Assembly: GCF_030407495.1 (NCBI RefSeq) | Contig: NZ_JASDDG010000026.1 | Location: forward strand, 1-64,000 | Direction: 5' to 3' | Length of the DNA: 64,000 bases | Origin: Arthrobacter sp. APC 3897 | Lineage (GTDB): Bacteria; Actinomycetota; Actinomycetes; Actinomycetales; Micrococcaceae | Shown here: piece by piece, positions 34,078 to 41,982 of the stretch | Layout of the letters: every line of letters begins with the position of its first letter | Numbering within the stretch: position 1 is the first letter of the stretch | Notes under the pieces: model-generated | Database searches by the model: none | Told to the model about the DNA's origin: nothing | What the model saw: only the letters and a program-made list of their open reading frames with translations | Program-made: the position numbers and the translations under genes

Positions 34078-34096
34078 GGACCGGCTTACGGGGCGC
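34078..34096 (+). repeat. Cassette junction element, GGACCGGCTTACGGGGCGC
   Basis: CGCCTC (34066-34071) pairs with GGGGCG (34090-34095) across 18 bases, including one G-U pair. This arm pair differs in sequence from the other junctions but keeps the pairing. Confidence 0.75.
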
Positions 34097-34250
34097 GCTC
34101 TTGGGGTTGTTACACCACGTCTTCGATCTAGAACCGCCTAATGTCCGTGCCCGATACCGGCGAATGGCTCGTACCCTGAGTTGGTGCTGTTCCGAATCAT
34201 CCAAAATCCTCGGTATCCGACTCAATTGTGGGCAAGTTGTGGGCAACCGG

Positions 34251-34799
34251 TTAGGCCTTAGCGAGCCCATTCACGTTGAGCGCGGAAGGGCGGTGGAGTT
34301 CCAAATCTCGACGCATAAAGACTCGCAAGTTGGCATCGATTTTCCCTAGAAGCTCGGTCCATTCGGTGCGGTCCATCTCCGGTCGTGTCATAGCTACTTG
34401 CACTGCGTCCTTGAAGCACATCCGCACGTCGTGGCTGCCGAGTAGATCCACCTTGTACATGAGTTTGTTGATGGCACGGGCCTGCTTTATTGACTGTGCT
34501 CCCAGTTTGACCGTGTCAACCTGCCCGTCAGCCTGGGGAGTTGGTGCTCTGTCGCCTGTCGTGCTGCTAGCCGTCCCGCGGAACAGGAAACTCTGGGTGA
34601 CTATATAGTCTTGAAGCGCGTCGAGGCATTGCACATAGAGTTCGAGCAACTCAGCCCGTATATCGTCGTTACGCTTGTTTTCAAAGTCGAACTTCCTGCG
34701 CCCATGCTCATTACGACTGCTCAGCCATTGACCCGTAAGTACTCCACCAATGCCTAGCGCTGCGATTATGAGCGATGACCAAAATCCCATCCATTCCAT
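34251..34799 (-). CDS. Membrane-anchored hypothetical protein (182 aa)
   Basis: 182 aa. One N-terminal transmembrane segment (MGFWSSLIIAALGIGGVLTG), then a basic stretch and a long helical cytoplasmic domain (RKFDFENKRNDDIRAELLELYVQCLDAL... ; RAINKLMYKVDLLG). The arrangement, an N-terminal anchor with a coiled helical bundle, recurs in uncharacterised actinobacterial accessory proteins. No catalytic motif seen. Confidence 0.65.
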   Translation of the reverse strand: MEWMGFWSSLIIAALGIGGVLTGQWLSSRNEHGRRKFDFENKRNDDIRAELLELYVQCLDALQDYIVTQSFLFRGTASSTTGDRAPTPQADGQVDTVKLGAQSIKQARAINKLMYKVDLLGSHDVRMCFKDAVQVAMTRPEMDRTEWTELLGKIDANLRVFMRRDLELHRPSALNVNGLAKA

Positions 34800-35063
34800 G
34801 GACTCACGCTACTGGCAAGTACCGGTATGCCGCGACGCGGGAAACGCGTCTTACGAACGGACCCTGTTGCAGCCGGGTGTACACATGCACAACGTTCCCT
34901 GCTTCGCGCATTCATATCTGCATGCAGGCCCCTACTGACCGAGCTTGCGTTGGAGAAGCAGTACAGGTCCGCGGTAGGCCAGGCAGTGTACATTCACCCC
35001 GCCCGATGATGAAGATGCACGCGCAGATGGTTTAAGAAACATGTTTTCGGCGATCATGGTCTA

Positions 35064-35606
35064 ATGCAGACTTTGAAAACTGACCGTTTATTGCTTCGAC
35101 CGTGGGAGCCTGCGGACGCCGATTTTGTTTATGACATGTACTCACGGTGGGAGGTCCAGCGTTTTATCGGATTGGTCCCAAGGGCGATGGAAGATCGCTC
35201 CGAAGCTGACAGGTTGATTGAGAGATGCCGGAATTTCGACCATCCTGTTCGGGGTTTTTGGGCGGTGCAGCGAGTAGTTGATGCCCAATTAGTGGGGACC
35301 ATCTTGTTGAAAGGTATTCCTGCGTCTGGTGAGGCGCCGCTCCAACCTTCAGGTGACACGGAAATTGGGTGGCATTTTCACCCCGATTATTGGGGGAAGG
35401 GATACGCAGCCGAAGCAGCTTCAGCAGTCTTGGGGCACAGTTTTAGAGAAGGACTTGGGCGAGTCATCGCAGTAACTTCGGCTGAGAACACAGCATCTCA
35501 GAGGGTGTGTGAACGCATCGGGATGGAGCATCAGGGAACAACGAAGGACTATTACAACGCAACTTGTGAGCTGTACCTAGCAGAGGCTGGCAGCAGGGCA
35601 AGTTAG
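35064..35606 (+). CDS. GNAT N-acetyltransferase (RimJ/RimL-like)
   Basis: 180 aa. MQTLKTDRLLLRPWEPADADFVYDMYSR is the common start of the RimJ/RimL group; TEIGWHFHPDYWGKGYAAEAASAVLGHSF holds the acetyl-CoA pyrophosphate loop (GKGYA) and VIAVTSAENTASQRVCERIGM the C-terminal motif. Acetylates an amine on a protein N-terminus, antibiotic or metabolite; substrate unknown. Stand-alone gene typical of accessory cassettes. Confidence 0.9.
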   Translation: MQTLKTDRLLLRPWEPADADFVYDMYSRWEVQRFIGLVPRAMEDRSEADRLIERCRNFDHPVRGFWAVQRVVDAQLVGTILLKGIPASGEAPLQPSGDTEIGWHFHPDYWGKGYAAEAASAVLGHSFREGLGRVIAVTSAENTASQRVCERIGMEHQGTTKDYYNATCELYLAEAGSRAS

Positions 35607-35805
35607 CAGAACACATCGAGTTGCGCCCGATAACGACGGCATTAGAGATGCCCACACTGAGACTGGCCACGCCGGGAACATCCGTGTCCGATTACCAAGG
35701 GGACCCGGAAGGCGCCGCAGTCAAGGATCCCTTGGGAAACTTGAGATCAGCGCTAGGTTGGAGATGGCGTCCGTATCTCGCGGGCCCAAATAAAGGGGGA
35801 CTGTA

Positions 35806-36087
35806 GTGCTGGTATGGACAGCAGCTGAAGGTGCAAATCCGATCGTGCCGACTCAGTGGGAGGTCACAGTTGTAGGGGTTGGGGTCCTTGCACTGCTCCT
35901 CTTTGTAGCGGCTGTCATCGGTATTGCGCGCTCTCACCATCTCACCGGCCTCGCACAGGCGCTCTGGGTACTCGTGGTGTTTGCCTTCCCCGTGATCGGT
36001 TCGCTTCTTTGGTTCCTCACCGGTCGCCGGGCTAACACCTCCTCAAGCCGCGACGCCGGTCGCAACCCGGCGAAAAGTGCCAGGTAA
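35806..36087 (+). CDS. PLDc_N domain membrane protein (93 aa)
   Basis: 93 aa, GTG start with AAGGGGG upstream. Two transmembrane segments (residues 20-42 and 52-70); the second, ALWVLVVFAFPVIGSLLWFL, is the PLDc_N (phospholipase D nuclease N-terminal) signature found alone in many small actinobacterial membrane proteins. Short basic tail. Function unknown. Confidence 0.75.
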   Translation: MLVWTAAEGANPIVPTQWEVTVVGVGVLALLLFVAAVIGIARSHHLTGLAQALWVLVVFAFPVIGSLLWFLTGRRANTSSSRDAGRNPAKSAR

Positions 36088-36257
36088 GGCCTTGCGGCCC
36101 CCGCCTTGCTGAGAGATCCCTCACCGTGCATGCTGCGTGGGGGTGAGCCAAGCGAAACGCAATGAGCCACCACTTATTGCAGCCAGACTCTGCAGCGGAC
36201 ATCAGAGACTTTGGAGATTCCTGTCCAGAATCCGGCCTTCCGGGTTAGGCTCGCGGA

Positions 36258-36677
36258 ATGAAGCTCCGGGGGCTAATTCTGATTGTCTTTGCGGTGCTGG
36301 TCGTTGGCTTGGTCCTCGTTGTGTTTGTCCGTGGAGGTGCCAGCACCATCTGCCCTGCGGTTGGGTACGCCTACACAGGCGATGTGGAATTGGTATTTGC
36401 ACACGAGCCAAAGGCAGTCGCGGCATGCTTTGGTGAGGGCTGCACTCCGGCCCCCGTAACCAGGAACCCGAACGGCAGGTGGCTTGTGCCCCAGTCTGCG
36501 CCATACCTAGTACCGCCCGTCAGCGTCACCTCTGTCTTTGTGGACGCGGCGGACGCTTCAGGTGTCCGTGTTGCGCGCATGCTGCCGATAGAAACAGAGC
36601 CGACCGGCGAGCACCCGGACGGCCCCGAATGCGGCGGGCCGGTGTGGTTCAAGCCAGTACAAGTACCGCCCGGGTGA
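36258..36677 (+). CDS. Signal-anchored hypothetical protein (139 aa)
   Basis: 139 aa. N-terminal hydrophobic anchor or signal (LRGLILIVFAVLVVGLVLVVFV), then an extracytoplasmic beta-rich domain with four Cys (ICPAV, ACFGEGCTP, PECGG) likely forming disulphides. No family recognised. Single-gene unit. Confidence 0.65.
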   Translation: MKLRGLILIVFAVLVVGLVLVVFVRGGASTICPAVGYAYTGDVELVFAHEPKAVAACFGEGCTPAPVTRNPNGRWLVPQSAPYLVPPVSVTSVFVDAADASGVRVARMLPIETEPTGEHPDGPECGGPVWFKPVQVPPG

Positions 36678-36847
36678 AAACAAATCACCCCACCGTCGCC
36701 CGGCCCACGTCATCCTGACCTGCAAATGCGTTCTTCAGCTTGCGGGTCCCGGGTCCGAGATTGTGGACCCACGCGCAAAGGCCATCTTCCGCCCTGTCAG
36801 GGATCCTCCAGCGGGGCACCGTCCCTCTTGCTCGTCGGTTCTATCCT

Positions 36848-37504
36848 CTAGTGATAGAAGGGCAGTTTTTGATTCGTCTTGACCGGAACGACGTCGAGAC
36901 TTGGTTCGGTCAGCAGCTGGTCGATCAGCGCCTGCTCACCCCCGATGCCGGCCCAATGAGGATCAACATCTTTGGTGATGCACCAGGCCCGATCAGAGGG
37001 CCATATGAATGATGGCAAGGGCATGGGGCGATTTGTTTTCGCCTGCCAGGAGTCTTCGATCATCCCAGAGGCAAAGTCTGCCAGTGAGACCCGGCACAGG
37101 TAGTACTCACGATTTGGGAGCACCACACGGGGTGTGCGCAGCACGGGTTCGGGGAACGCATCCTCACCCCACCCGTCCCAAACCAGCACATACCCCTCGG
37201 CAGGCGAGTCGGAGCGCTGGAGCAACGCCTCAACCGCGAGACGGAGTTGATCAGTATCTGATGGGACGTCGCTCTGGCCCGCAATCTCGTTTTCAGACTG
37301 ACCCTCATGGGCCGGGTCTGGGATGAACCGCAGTCGCGCATAGGCCGGGAACCCTGGAGGGCCCAGCGTCACCAGGCTCCACCAATGCTCATCGCTAGTG
37401 GTGATCCACTCCGCGGGCGCTTGATCACTGCAAGGGAAGAATGTCACCGGCTCATCATGCCACTGACACCAGCAGGTCCCATTAGCACTCGCTCGATCGT
37501 GCAC
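36848..37504 (-). CDS. Hypothetical protein (218 aa), Trp/Asp-rich
   Basis: 218 aa, GTG start at 37504. Contains TTSDEHWWSLVTLGPPGFPAYARLRFIPDP, AEGYVLVWDGWGED and MPLPSFIWPSDRAWCITKDVDPHWAGIGG, a pattern seen in uncharacterised actinobacterial proteins; no enzymatic motif recognised. Ends at an acidic-aromatic tail LPFYH. Convergence with the 139-aa gene leaves 170 bases. Confidence 0.65.
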   Translation of the reverse strand: MHDRASANGTCWCQWHDEPVTFFPCSDQAPAEWITTSDEHWWSLVTLGPPGFPAYARLRFIPDPAHEGQSENEIAGQSDVPSDTDQLRLAVEALLQRSDSPAEGYVLVWDGWGEDAFPEPVLRTPRVVLPNREYYLCRVSLADFASGMIEDSWQAKTNRPMPLPSFIWPSDRAWCITKDVDPHWAGIGGEQALIDQLLTEPSLDVVPVKTNQKLPFYH

Positions 37505-37556
37505 GCTGCCGGATCCCTCGCCGCCAACGCTAGGGGCGCAAAATGGGTGGTGCGCG

Positions 37557-38303
37557 TTATTCGGCTAGGGGCGTCCAGCCCGACGGCAAAGGTCCGCTGA
37601 TTGCTCCCCGCTCAACGTCTGCCTCAGCCGACCAACCTTGTGCTGCTTGCCCCGTGTGAAATGCGCCTTTGGCCACTCGGAGGCCGACGTCGGGATGCTT
37701 CATCCCTGGCCCTCCGCCCCGCCGAGTGGACGCCCGGACGCTCCATCGCTTATCGGCGAATCCACCTCCGCGGAAAACCCGGTAGTCCCCATAGCGTGCT
37801 GGGTCGAGCAGATCCCAGCACCATTCCCATACGTTCCCCAGCGTGTCATACAGGCCGAACAGGTTGGGCTCCTTCGACCCGACAATCTGAAGTCCTTCCA
37901 CCTCGTCCTCGGCCGTCCACGCGATGTGCTCGAGGGACCCGTAGTGCGGGCCCGTCGTACCTGCTCGGCAGGCGTACTCCCACTCAGCTTCCGTTGGCAG
38001 CCGGTACCCGGAGACTTCGGTCTGCCAAGTCACGCTTTCCTTGTTCACTAGGTAGACGGGCGTGAGACCGTCCCGAACCGACGCAGCGTTACAGAACATG
38101 ACCGCATCAAGCCAGCTCAGGTCGACCGCGGGCGAGAGGGCAGTCGAATCACCAGTCCCCATCACCTGCGCGTATTTGGCCTTAGTAATAGGAACGATTC
38201 CGATCTCGAACGGCTTGAGCTCCACGGACCAGCGGCGTCGGCGTCGCGCGTCGTGCAACTCAACCTTCCCCGCAGGCAGAGTACGAGAATCGAAAGTAGT
38301 CAT
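37557..38303 (-). CDS. SUMF1/formylglycine-generating enzyme-like protein
   Basis: 248 aa from the ATG at 38303 with GGAG upstream. FGE-sulfatase fold: FEIGIVPITKAKYAQVMG, LSWLDAVMFCNAAS, YRLPTEAEWEYACRAGT, NLFGLYDTLGNVWEWCWD, VFRGGGFADKRWSVRASTRRGGGPG and DVGLRVAK. True FGEs carry Cys residues in the RxAxR region that bind copper; here that stretch has none, so formylglycine synthesis is unlikely and another role (EgtB-like or binding) should be considered. Its upstream region begins at a junction element (38339-38357). Confidence 0.88.
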   Translation of the reverse strand: MTTFDSRTLPAGKVELHDARRRRRWSVELKPFEIGIVPITKAKYAQVMGTGDSTALSPAVDLSWLDAVMFCNAASVRDGLTPVYLVNKESVTWQTEVSGYRLPTEAEWEYACRAGTTGPHYGSLEHIAWTAEDEVEGLQIVGSKEPNLFGLYDTLGNVWEWCWDLLDPARYGDYRVFRGGGFADKRWSVRASTRRGGGPGMKHPDVGLRVAKGAFHTGQAAQGWSAEADVERGAISGPLPSGWTPLAE

Positions 38304-38338
38304 TCCGCCATGCTCCCACCGAAGCAAGCAGGAGTGTC

Positions 38339-38357
38339 GTATCGCGGTAGCCGACCG
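38339..38357 (-). repeat. Cassette junction element, CGGTCGGCTACCGCGATAC
   Basis: Diverged form of the junction motif at the border of repeat copy B and the SUMF1-like cassette. AGTGTC (38332-38337) and GACACT (38366-38371) can pair across it. Confidence 0.55.
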
Positions 38358-38358
38358 G

Positions 38359-38906
38359 CTGCTGGGACACTTGGCGATGCTGTTAGTCGGGCCGCGAGGC
38401 AATAACGTCTCAAGGTAGAGTCAGGCTGCCGGTGCGCGACTCGAACTCTCAGATCTGGTCCAAATCCGACAGAGCCACAAGGCCAGAGAAAGGTAGATCA
38501 TCAAGACTATCCGGGGGATCAAACGACTATTCATCGAGCTGCCCCAACCGGCGAGGACATTCCAGAGGTGTTTCATCGGTTTTTCCCTGGGTGCTTTTCT
38601 TCTCCTAGTCATAACTAGAGTGAACTGGTTTGCCCTCGGCCTGAGCGTGTCTGGCGTCTTCGTTTTCCTGTTTGGACTGCACGTGTTCCGAGACCTCAAC
38701 GGAACTGCCAGCACATGGTCGAAGATCTATAAGGAGAGCCACGGGATCAGCCCAGATGGCTTCACTTTCGCCGACGTACCCACCATAAGAGGCATGGGAT
38801 TCATGTACATGATCATGGGCGTATTCTTCGTGGCCATTGGGATAGGCTTATCGATTTCATAGCCCGGCGGCTGTTCTCGCCAGCCGAGCATGAAAGGTGA
38901 TGCCCC
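38359..38906 (+). repeat. 548-bp inverted repeat, copy B
   Basis: Inverted partner of 32821-33367. Ends: CTGCTGGGACAC on the left and GGTGATGCCCC on the right. The two copies are 5 kb apart and could support inversion of 33368-38358. Confidence 0.92.
38620..38862 (+). CDS. 80-aa membrane protein, copy B
   Basis: 80 aa, GTG start. Same as copy A at 32864 apart from one residue: two transmembrane segments and a polar loop. The conserved 255 bases upstream and 44 bases downstream move with the gene, so the repeat unit behaves as a module carrying its own control region. Confidence 0.7.
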   Translation: MNWFALGLSVSGVFVFLFGLHVFRDLNGTASTWSKIYKESHGISPDGFTFADVPTIRGMGFMYMIMGVFFVAIGIGLSIS

Positions 38907-38927
38907 GGACGTCAGAGCGTCCGAGAT

Positions 38928-38946
38928 TCACCGGCTTACGGGCGGC
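38928..38946 (+). repeat. Cassette junction element, TCACCGGCTTACGGGCGGC
   Basis: CGTCC (38919-38922 with preceding bases) pairs with GGGCG after the conserved CACCGGCTTAC core. Upstream GGACG-TCAGAG-CGTCC adds a small hairpin that also occurs, as GGACG-CCGGAA-CGTCC, in the 463-bp repeats. Confidence 0.65.
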
Positions 38947-39033
38947 GTGTCAGCACAATTTCACCGCATAGCTTGGAGGGTCGGCCTATGGTTCGATGAG
39001 TATGAAATCACTTCTACAGATAAGGCTTAGGAC

Positions 39034-39225
39034 TTGGACGTTTGGCTGGCATGGATTGCACTTGTTTTCGTAGTCGGCAGTTGTCTAGCCATTATCGTTC
39101 CCGGAGTTAAGGCAATTCGCCAGGGCGCCTTCGCGGATTTTTCTGTCCCTAAGCAGTCCTGGGTCGTCTTCGGTGTACTGCTCCTAATCGCCTTTGCGCT
39201 TATAGCAATCATCCTTCTCAACTAA
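39034..39225 (+). CDS. Small membrane protein (63 aa)
   Basis: 63 aa from TTG 39034, beginning LDVWLAWIALVFVVGS. Two hydrophobic segments (4-25 and 43-62) separated by KAIRQGAFADFSVPKQS. No better start is available without losing the first segment. It is framed by two junction elements in opposite orientation (38928 plus, 39232 minus). Confidence 0.5.
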   Translation: MDVWLAWIALVFVVGSCLAIIVPGVKAIRQGAFADFSVPKQSWVVFGVLLLIAFALIAIILLN

Positions 39226-39231
39226 GAAATT

Positions 39232-39250
39232 GGAAGCTGTAAGCCGATCC
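39232..39250 (-). repeat. Cassette junction element, GGATCGGCTTACAGCTTCC
   Basis: Perfect GGAYCGGCTTAC core on the minus strand, seven bases after the stop of the 63-aa gene and pointing back into it. Confidence 0.68.
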
Positions 39251-39512
39251 ATTATCGGGAGGGGCGATCGCCTTCGCAGGCGTTCCAGGTGCCGGCCAGG
39301 CAACGGCGGCGCTGGTTGATGTCTATAAGCAGTGACTTCCGATGCTTCGTCGAGGGGAATCTGGCGGACACACAACGGGACCATGGGTTTCTCGAACTTG
39401 ACTCCCATCGTGGTCGTTCATGGCGTTCCTGTTGTAAGAGAATCCTCTGTTGGCGCCCGACGGGTCTGCGATACTCACTAGCGAGTGCCCCGAACAAAAG
39501 GAGGACGCGCTA

Positions 39513-39755
39513 GTGGAAGACTTTCCTCCGGCCGCATTCGTCCGGCAACGCAGGATGAAGCGTGTTGCGCGATGCTTTTTCGCCGTCGCAGTCTTGACGG
39601 TCTTCCTACCCCTGATTGCCGGGCTCTTTAATCAAAATATAGCTTTGCCAATCGGGGTGATTGTTGCAGCTCTGATGATGATAGGAGTCGTCATTCAAGC
39701 CCGGTCCGACCCGATCTTTGCTCGGAGGTCGGTAGATCAAGAAGATCCCGCATGA
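39513..39755 (+). CDS. Small membrane protein (80 aa)
   Basis: 80 aa from GTG 39513, which has AAGGAGG eight bases upstream; the open frame reaches back to 39450 but without a ribosome site. Basic N-terminus (RQRRMKRVARC), then two hydrophobic segments (VAVLTVFLPLIAGLF and IALPIGVIVAALMMIGVVI). No family recognised. Confidence 0.65.
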   Translation: MEDFPPAAFVRQRRMKRVARCFFAVAVLTVFLPLIAGLFNQNIALPIGVIVAALMMIGVVIQARSDPIFARRSVDQEDPA

Positions 39756-39790
39756 CGATCACTGGATTTTGGCAGTTATCACCCTAAGAG

Positions 39791-39810
39791 GGTCCCTCAC
39801 CGGACGTGCT
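39791..39810 (+). repeat. Probable degenerate junction element
   Basis: GGTCC-CTCAC-CGGACGTGCT aligns with GGACCGGCTCACGGACGCT at 33794. It lies between the 80-aa gene and the acetyltransferase gene. Confidence 0.4.
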
Positions 39811-39926
39811 CGCCCGCAAACACCGAAGCATAGGTGGGTTCCGCCTTTCCAATGATTGGTGCACTGATTGATCAAAGGCATTCCAGTTGTGCTGCTCTTT
39901 CGCCTTTCCACATTAGGTTGGTACAT

Positions 39927-40895
39927 ATGATTATTCGCCGTTTAGATCTTGCCGATAACCAAGCCCTGGCTGACGCGTATGAGGTTGAGCGGGCAGCGAA
40001 CCTCAAGTCGCGGCCTGATTGGGTAGGTCGGGGTTTAGATGCCCGCATCTTCGGGTGGCGTGCTGAGGACGGTTGGGTCAAGCGCCTCCTTGGGGCATGG
40101 GACGGCTCGACGTTGCAGGGGTTCGTTGCGGGCATGACTTCCGAAGACGAACCGGAGACGACGTGGATTTTCATCTGGGTGCACCCGGAGTACCAGGACA
40201 ACGGCATCGGTAGTGCCCTGATAGTTGCCGCCGAAGCTGCCTCCCCGTCAACAACCACACGGTTCGTCACCAGTGCTTACCGGCCGACAGTGGAGAATAT
40301 CGCTGCCCTTGAGAAGCGGTTCCTCAACCCGCTCGGCTACACGGTCGCGACGACCGAGACGGTCGTCGAGTTGGACCTTCAAGCCGCGGATCTGCCTCCG
40401 ATTCCTGCAGTAGAGGGCTACACCATCTCCACACACCTCAATGGGGTGCCCGTCCGATACCGCGAGCAGGTAGGTCAGATCAAAGGTTTGGTGGACGCGG
40501 AAGCTCCCAATGGTGAACTCGGATGGAGCGAGACTGCCGTGTCGCCAGCAGAATACGCGAGCGAGATCGACAGGTGGGCCGCACAGGGATCAGCGGCAGT
40601 GGAGTCAATTGCGGTGACCGAGAACGACGACGTGGCGGCCTGGACTTGCCTCGTAAGCGCTGCGGCCGATGAGCGGCCGGCGGACATCGAGGGAACCCTC
40701 GTCCTTCGGGAACATCGCGGCCACGGATTGGGAGCTGCGGTGAAACTGGCATCTCTGTACGAGGCGAAGAAGCTCGGAGCAGTAAGCCGCGTGAGGACAA
40801 GCAGCGACGACCAGAACACATGGATGCGATCTATCAATACCGGTCTTGGGTTCAAGCCCGTGGAATCAGAAGCCATCTTTCATAAGACTCGATAA
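39927..40895 (+). CDS. Tandem GNAT acetyltransferase (322 aa)
   Basis: 322 aa from the ATG at 39927. Two GNAT domains: the first with WIFIWVHPEYQDNGIGSAL (acetyl-CoA loop QDNGIG), the second with GTLVLREHRGHGLGAAVKLASL (RGHGLG) and a final TGLGFKPVESEAIFHKTR. Paired GNAT architecture resembles the MshD/Eis-like group; in such proteins one half usually lost activity. Substrate unknown. The neighbouring inverted deaminase cassette abuts its 3' end. Confidence 0.88.
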   Translation: MIIRRLDLADNQALADAYEVERAANLKSRPDWVGRGLDARIFGWRAEDGWVKRLLGAWDGSTLQGFVAGMTSEDEPETTWIFIWVHPEYQDNGIGSALIVAAEAASPSTTTRFVTSAYRPTVENIAALEKRFLNPLGYTVATTETVVELDLQAADLPPIPAVEGYTISTHLNGVPVRYREQVGQIKGLVDAEAPNGELGWSETAVSPAEYASEIDRWAAQGSAAVESIAVTENDDVAAWTCLVSAAADERPADIEGTLVLREHRGHGLGAAVKLASLYEAKKLGAVSRVRTSSDDQNTWMRSINTGLGFKPVESEAIFHKTR

Positions 40896-40912
40896 CCCGA
40901 CCCGGTCAGCTG

Positions 40913-40931
40913 GTGTCCTGCAGAACGATCC
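40913..40931 (-). repeat. Cassette junction, GGATCG-TTCTGCAGGACAC
   Basis: 3' border of deaminase copy 2 (minus strand). Same left flank as at 23322 (GTGCCCATTCA-RGGAYCG) but a different right flank; GTGCCC and GGACAC still pair with one mismatch. Confidence 0.55.
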
Positions 40932-40982
40932 TTGAATGGGCACAAGACTGCTGCGTGTCGAGGGCCGTCCGTGGGCTTTCGG

Positions 40983-41423
40983 CTAGACCTGTTCGGCGTG
41001 ATAATCGAAGGCTAGCGGTAGCAGGTCGCTGGCAAGAACGCTCACCAGTCCCTCAGGCGACGGCACGATCACGCGCACCTCAGGGTAGTGATCGGCAAGG
41101 ATTTGCCGATCCCGCCCACAAGGGCTTTTCACGCCACGCCCATGGTTCCCCACTGCGACAATGTGTGTCAGTTCTGTAGCTCCCGCGGCGCGGGCAGCTC
41201 CGAGCGCGACCAGCTCTGCGCAAGGCCCACCGGTGAAGTGATAGAGGTTCACGCCCGTGAATATCCGCCCGTCCGCAGCTCTCACGGCAGCACCCATGGT
41301 GTGTATGCCATCTTCACCAGGACCGGCGTCGGTGGTCGCATCGATAGTTTCTCTCGCGTGGTCGACTAGTACCAGCTCGATCTCTGAAACGATCTGCGCG
41401 GATGGAGGCAGCGGATTAGTCAT
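40983..41423 (-). CDS. Blasticidin-S deaminase-like cytidine deaminase, copy 2
   Basis: 146 aa, one residue different from copy 1 (ATTDAG for AATDAG). Contains TGGPCAELVALG and the altered SPCGRDRQIL zinc motif. The repeated block includes about 50 bases upstream and 50 downstream, with third-position and intergenic differences, so the copies are related but not a very recent duplication. Orientation is opposite to copy 1. Confidence 0.85.
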   Translation of the reverse strand: MTNPLPPSAQIVSEIELVLVDHARETIDATTDAGPGEDGIHTMGAAVRAADGRIFTGVNLYHFTGGPCAELVALGAARAAGATELTHIVAVGNHGRGVKSPCGRDRQILADHYPEVRVIVPSPEGLVSVLASDLLPLAFDYHAEQV

Positions 41424-41461
41424 ATCGCGATCGTAGAGACTCCACCGGGTTCGACCAAGTC

Positions 41462-41480
41462 AGTGTCCGTTAGCTGATCG
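41462..41480 (-). repeat. Cassette junction element, CGATCAGCTAACGGACACT
   Basis: 5' border of deaminase copy 2, matching the one at 22773 (GATCAGCTAAYGGACA). The flank on the other side belongs to the 103-aa gene instead of the 79-aa gene. Confidence 0.7.
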
Positions 41481-41482
41481 GG

Positions 41483-41794
41483 TTAGGAGACGTTGTTGTC
41501 TCGATGTTGAGCTGGGGTGTGGTCTGGGAAGTCTTGCTCGCCGACTCCTCCTGCCTCGTAGAACGCCGTGATGAAACCTTGAACTTCGGTGATCAGCTGC
41601 TCATGAGTCATCTGCGGCATCCTCTCGGCAGAGGTGGAATCAGATCCCACACCGACTCGGCCGACGGTGAAGCCGTAGGATCCGTCAGCAGGTCCGTTCA
41701 GCCAGGAGAAGTGGTAGCTGGTTTGCCCGTCGGGTCCTGTTTGCTCGCTGATACGGAATATCTCTCCCTTGATTGCGAGCTCTATCTCGTCCAT
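41483..41794 (-). CDS. Hypothetical protein (103 aa)
   Basis: 103 aa beginning MDEIELAIKGEIFRISEQTGPDGQTSYHFSWL read in pieces; beta-rich N-terminal half, then an acidic helix (THEQLITEVQGFITAFYEAGGVGE). Soluble. Resembles small uncharacterised actinobacterial proteins but no named family. Its stop lies 3 bases from a junction element, so it is the cassette immediately before deaminase copy 2 in the minus-strand array. Confidence 0.65.
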   Translation of the reverse strand: MDEIELAIKGEIFRISEQTGPDGQTSYHFSWLNGPADGSYGFTVGRVGVGSDSTSAERMPQMTHEQLITEVQGFITAFYEAGGVGEQDFPDHTPAQHRDNNVS

Positions 41795-41982
41795 CCCGGC
41801 AGGCTATATCTGACCCTAGGTCGGTTTCCATTCATCTGCCGGAAGCCTGACAGGTTGGTTGGTTTGTGACGCGATGTACCGCTGACCGATCCCGGTGGGG
41901 GACCCTCTTACGACGCATCGAAGACGTAGGCCACCCCGGTTTCATTGAACGGTCGATTCATGTTCGTGGTGCCGCCAACTCT

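Noticed and set aside
21847-41480. Classical integron attC sites
   Set aside because: I looked for GTTRRRY and RYYYAAC pairs at the cassette borders and they are not at the consistent junction positions; the shared core is GGAYCGGCTTACGG instead, and no tyrosine integrase gene is visible.
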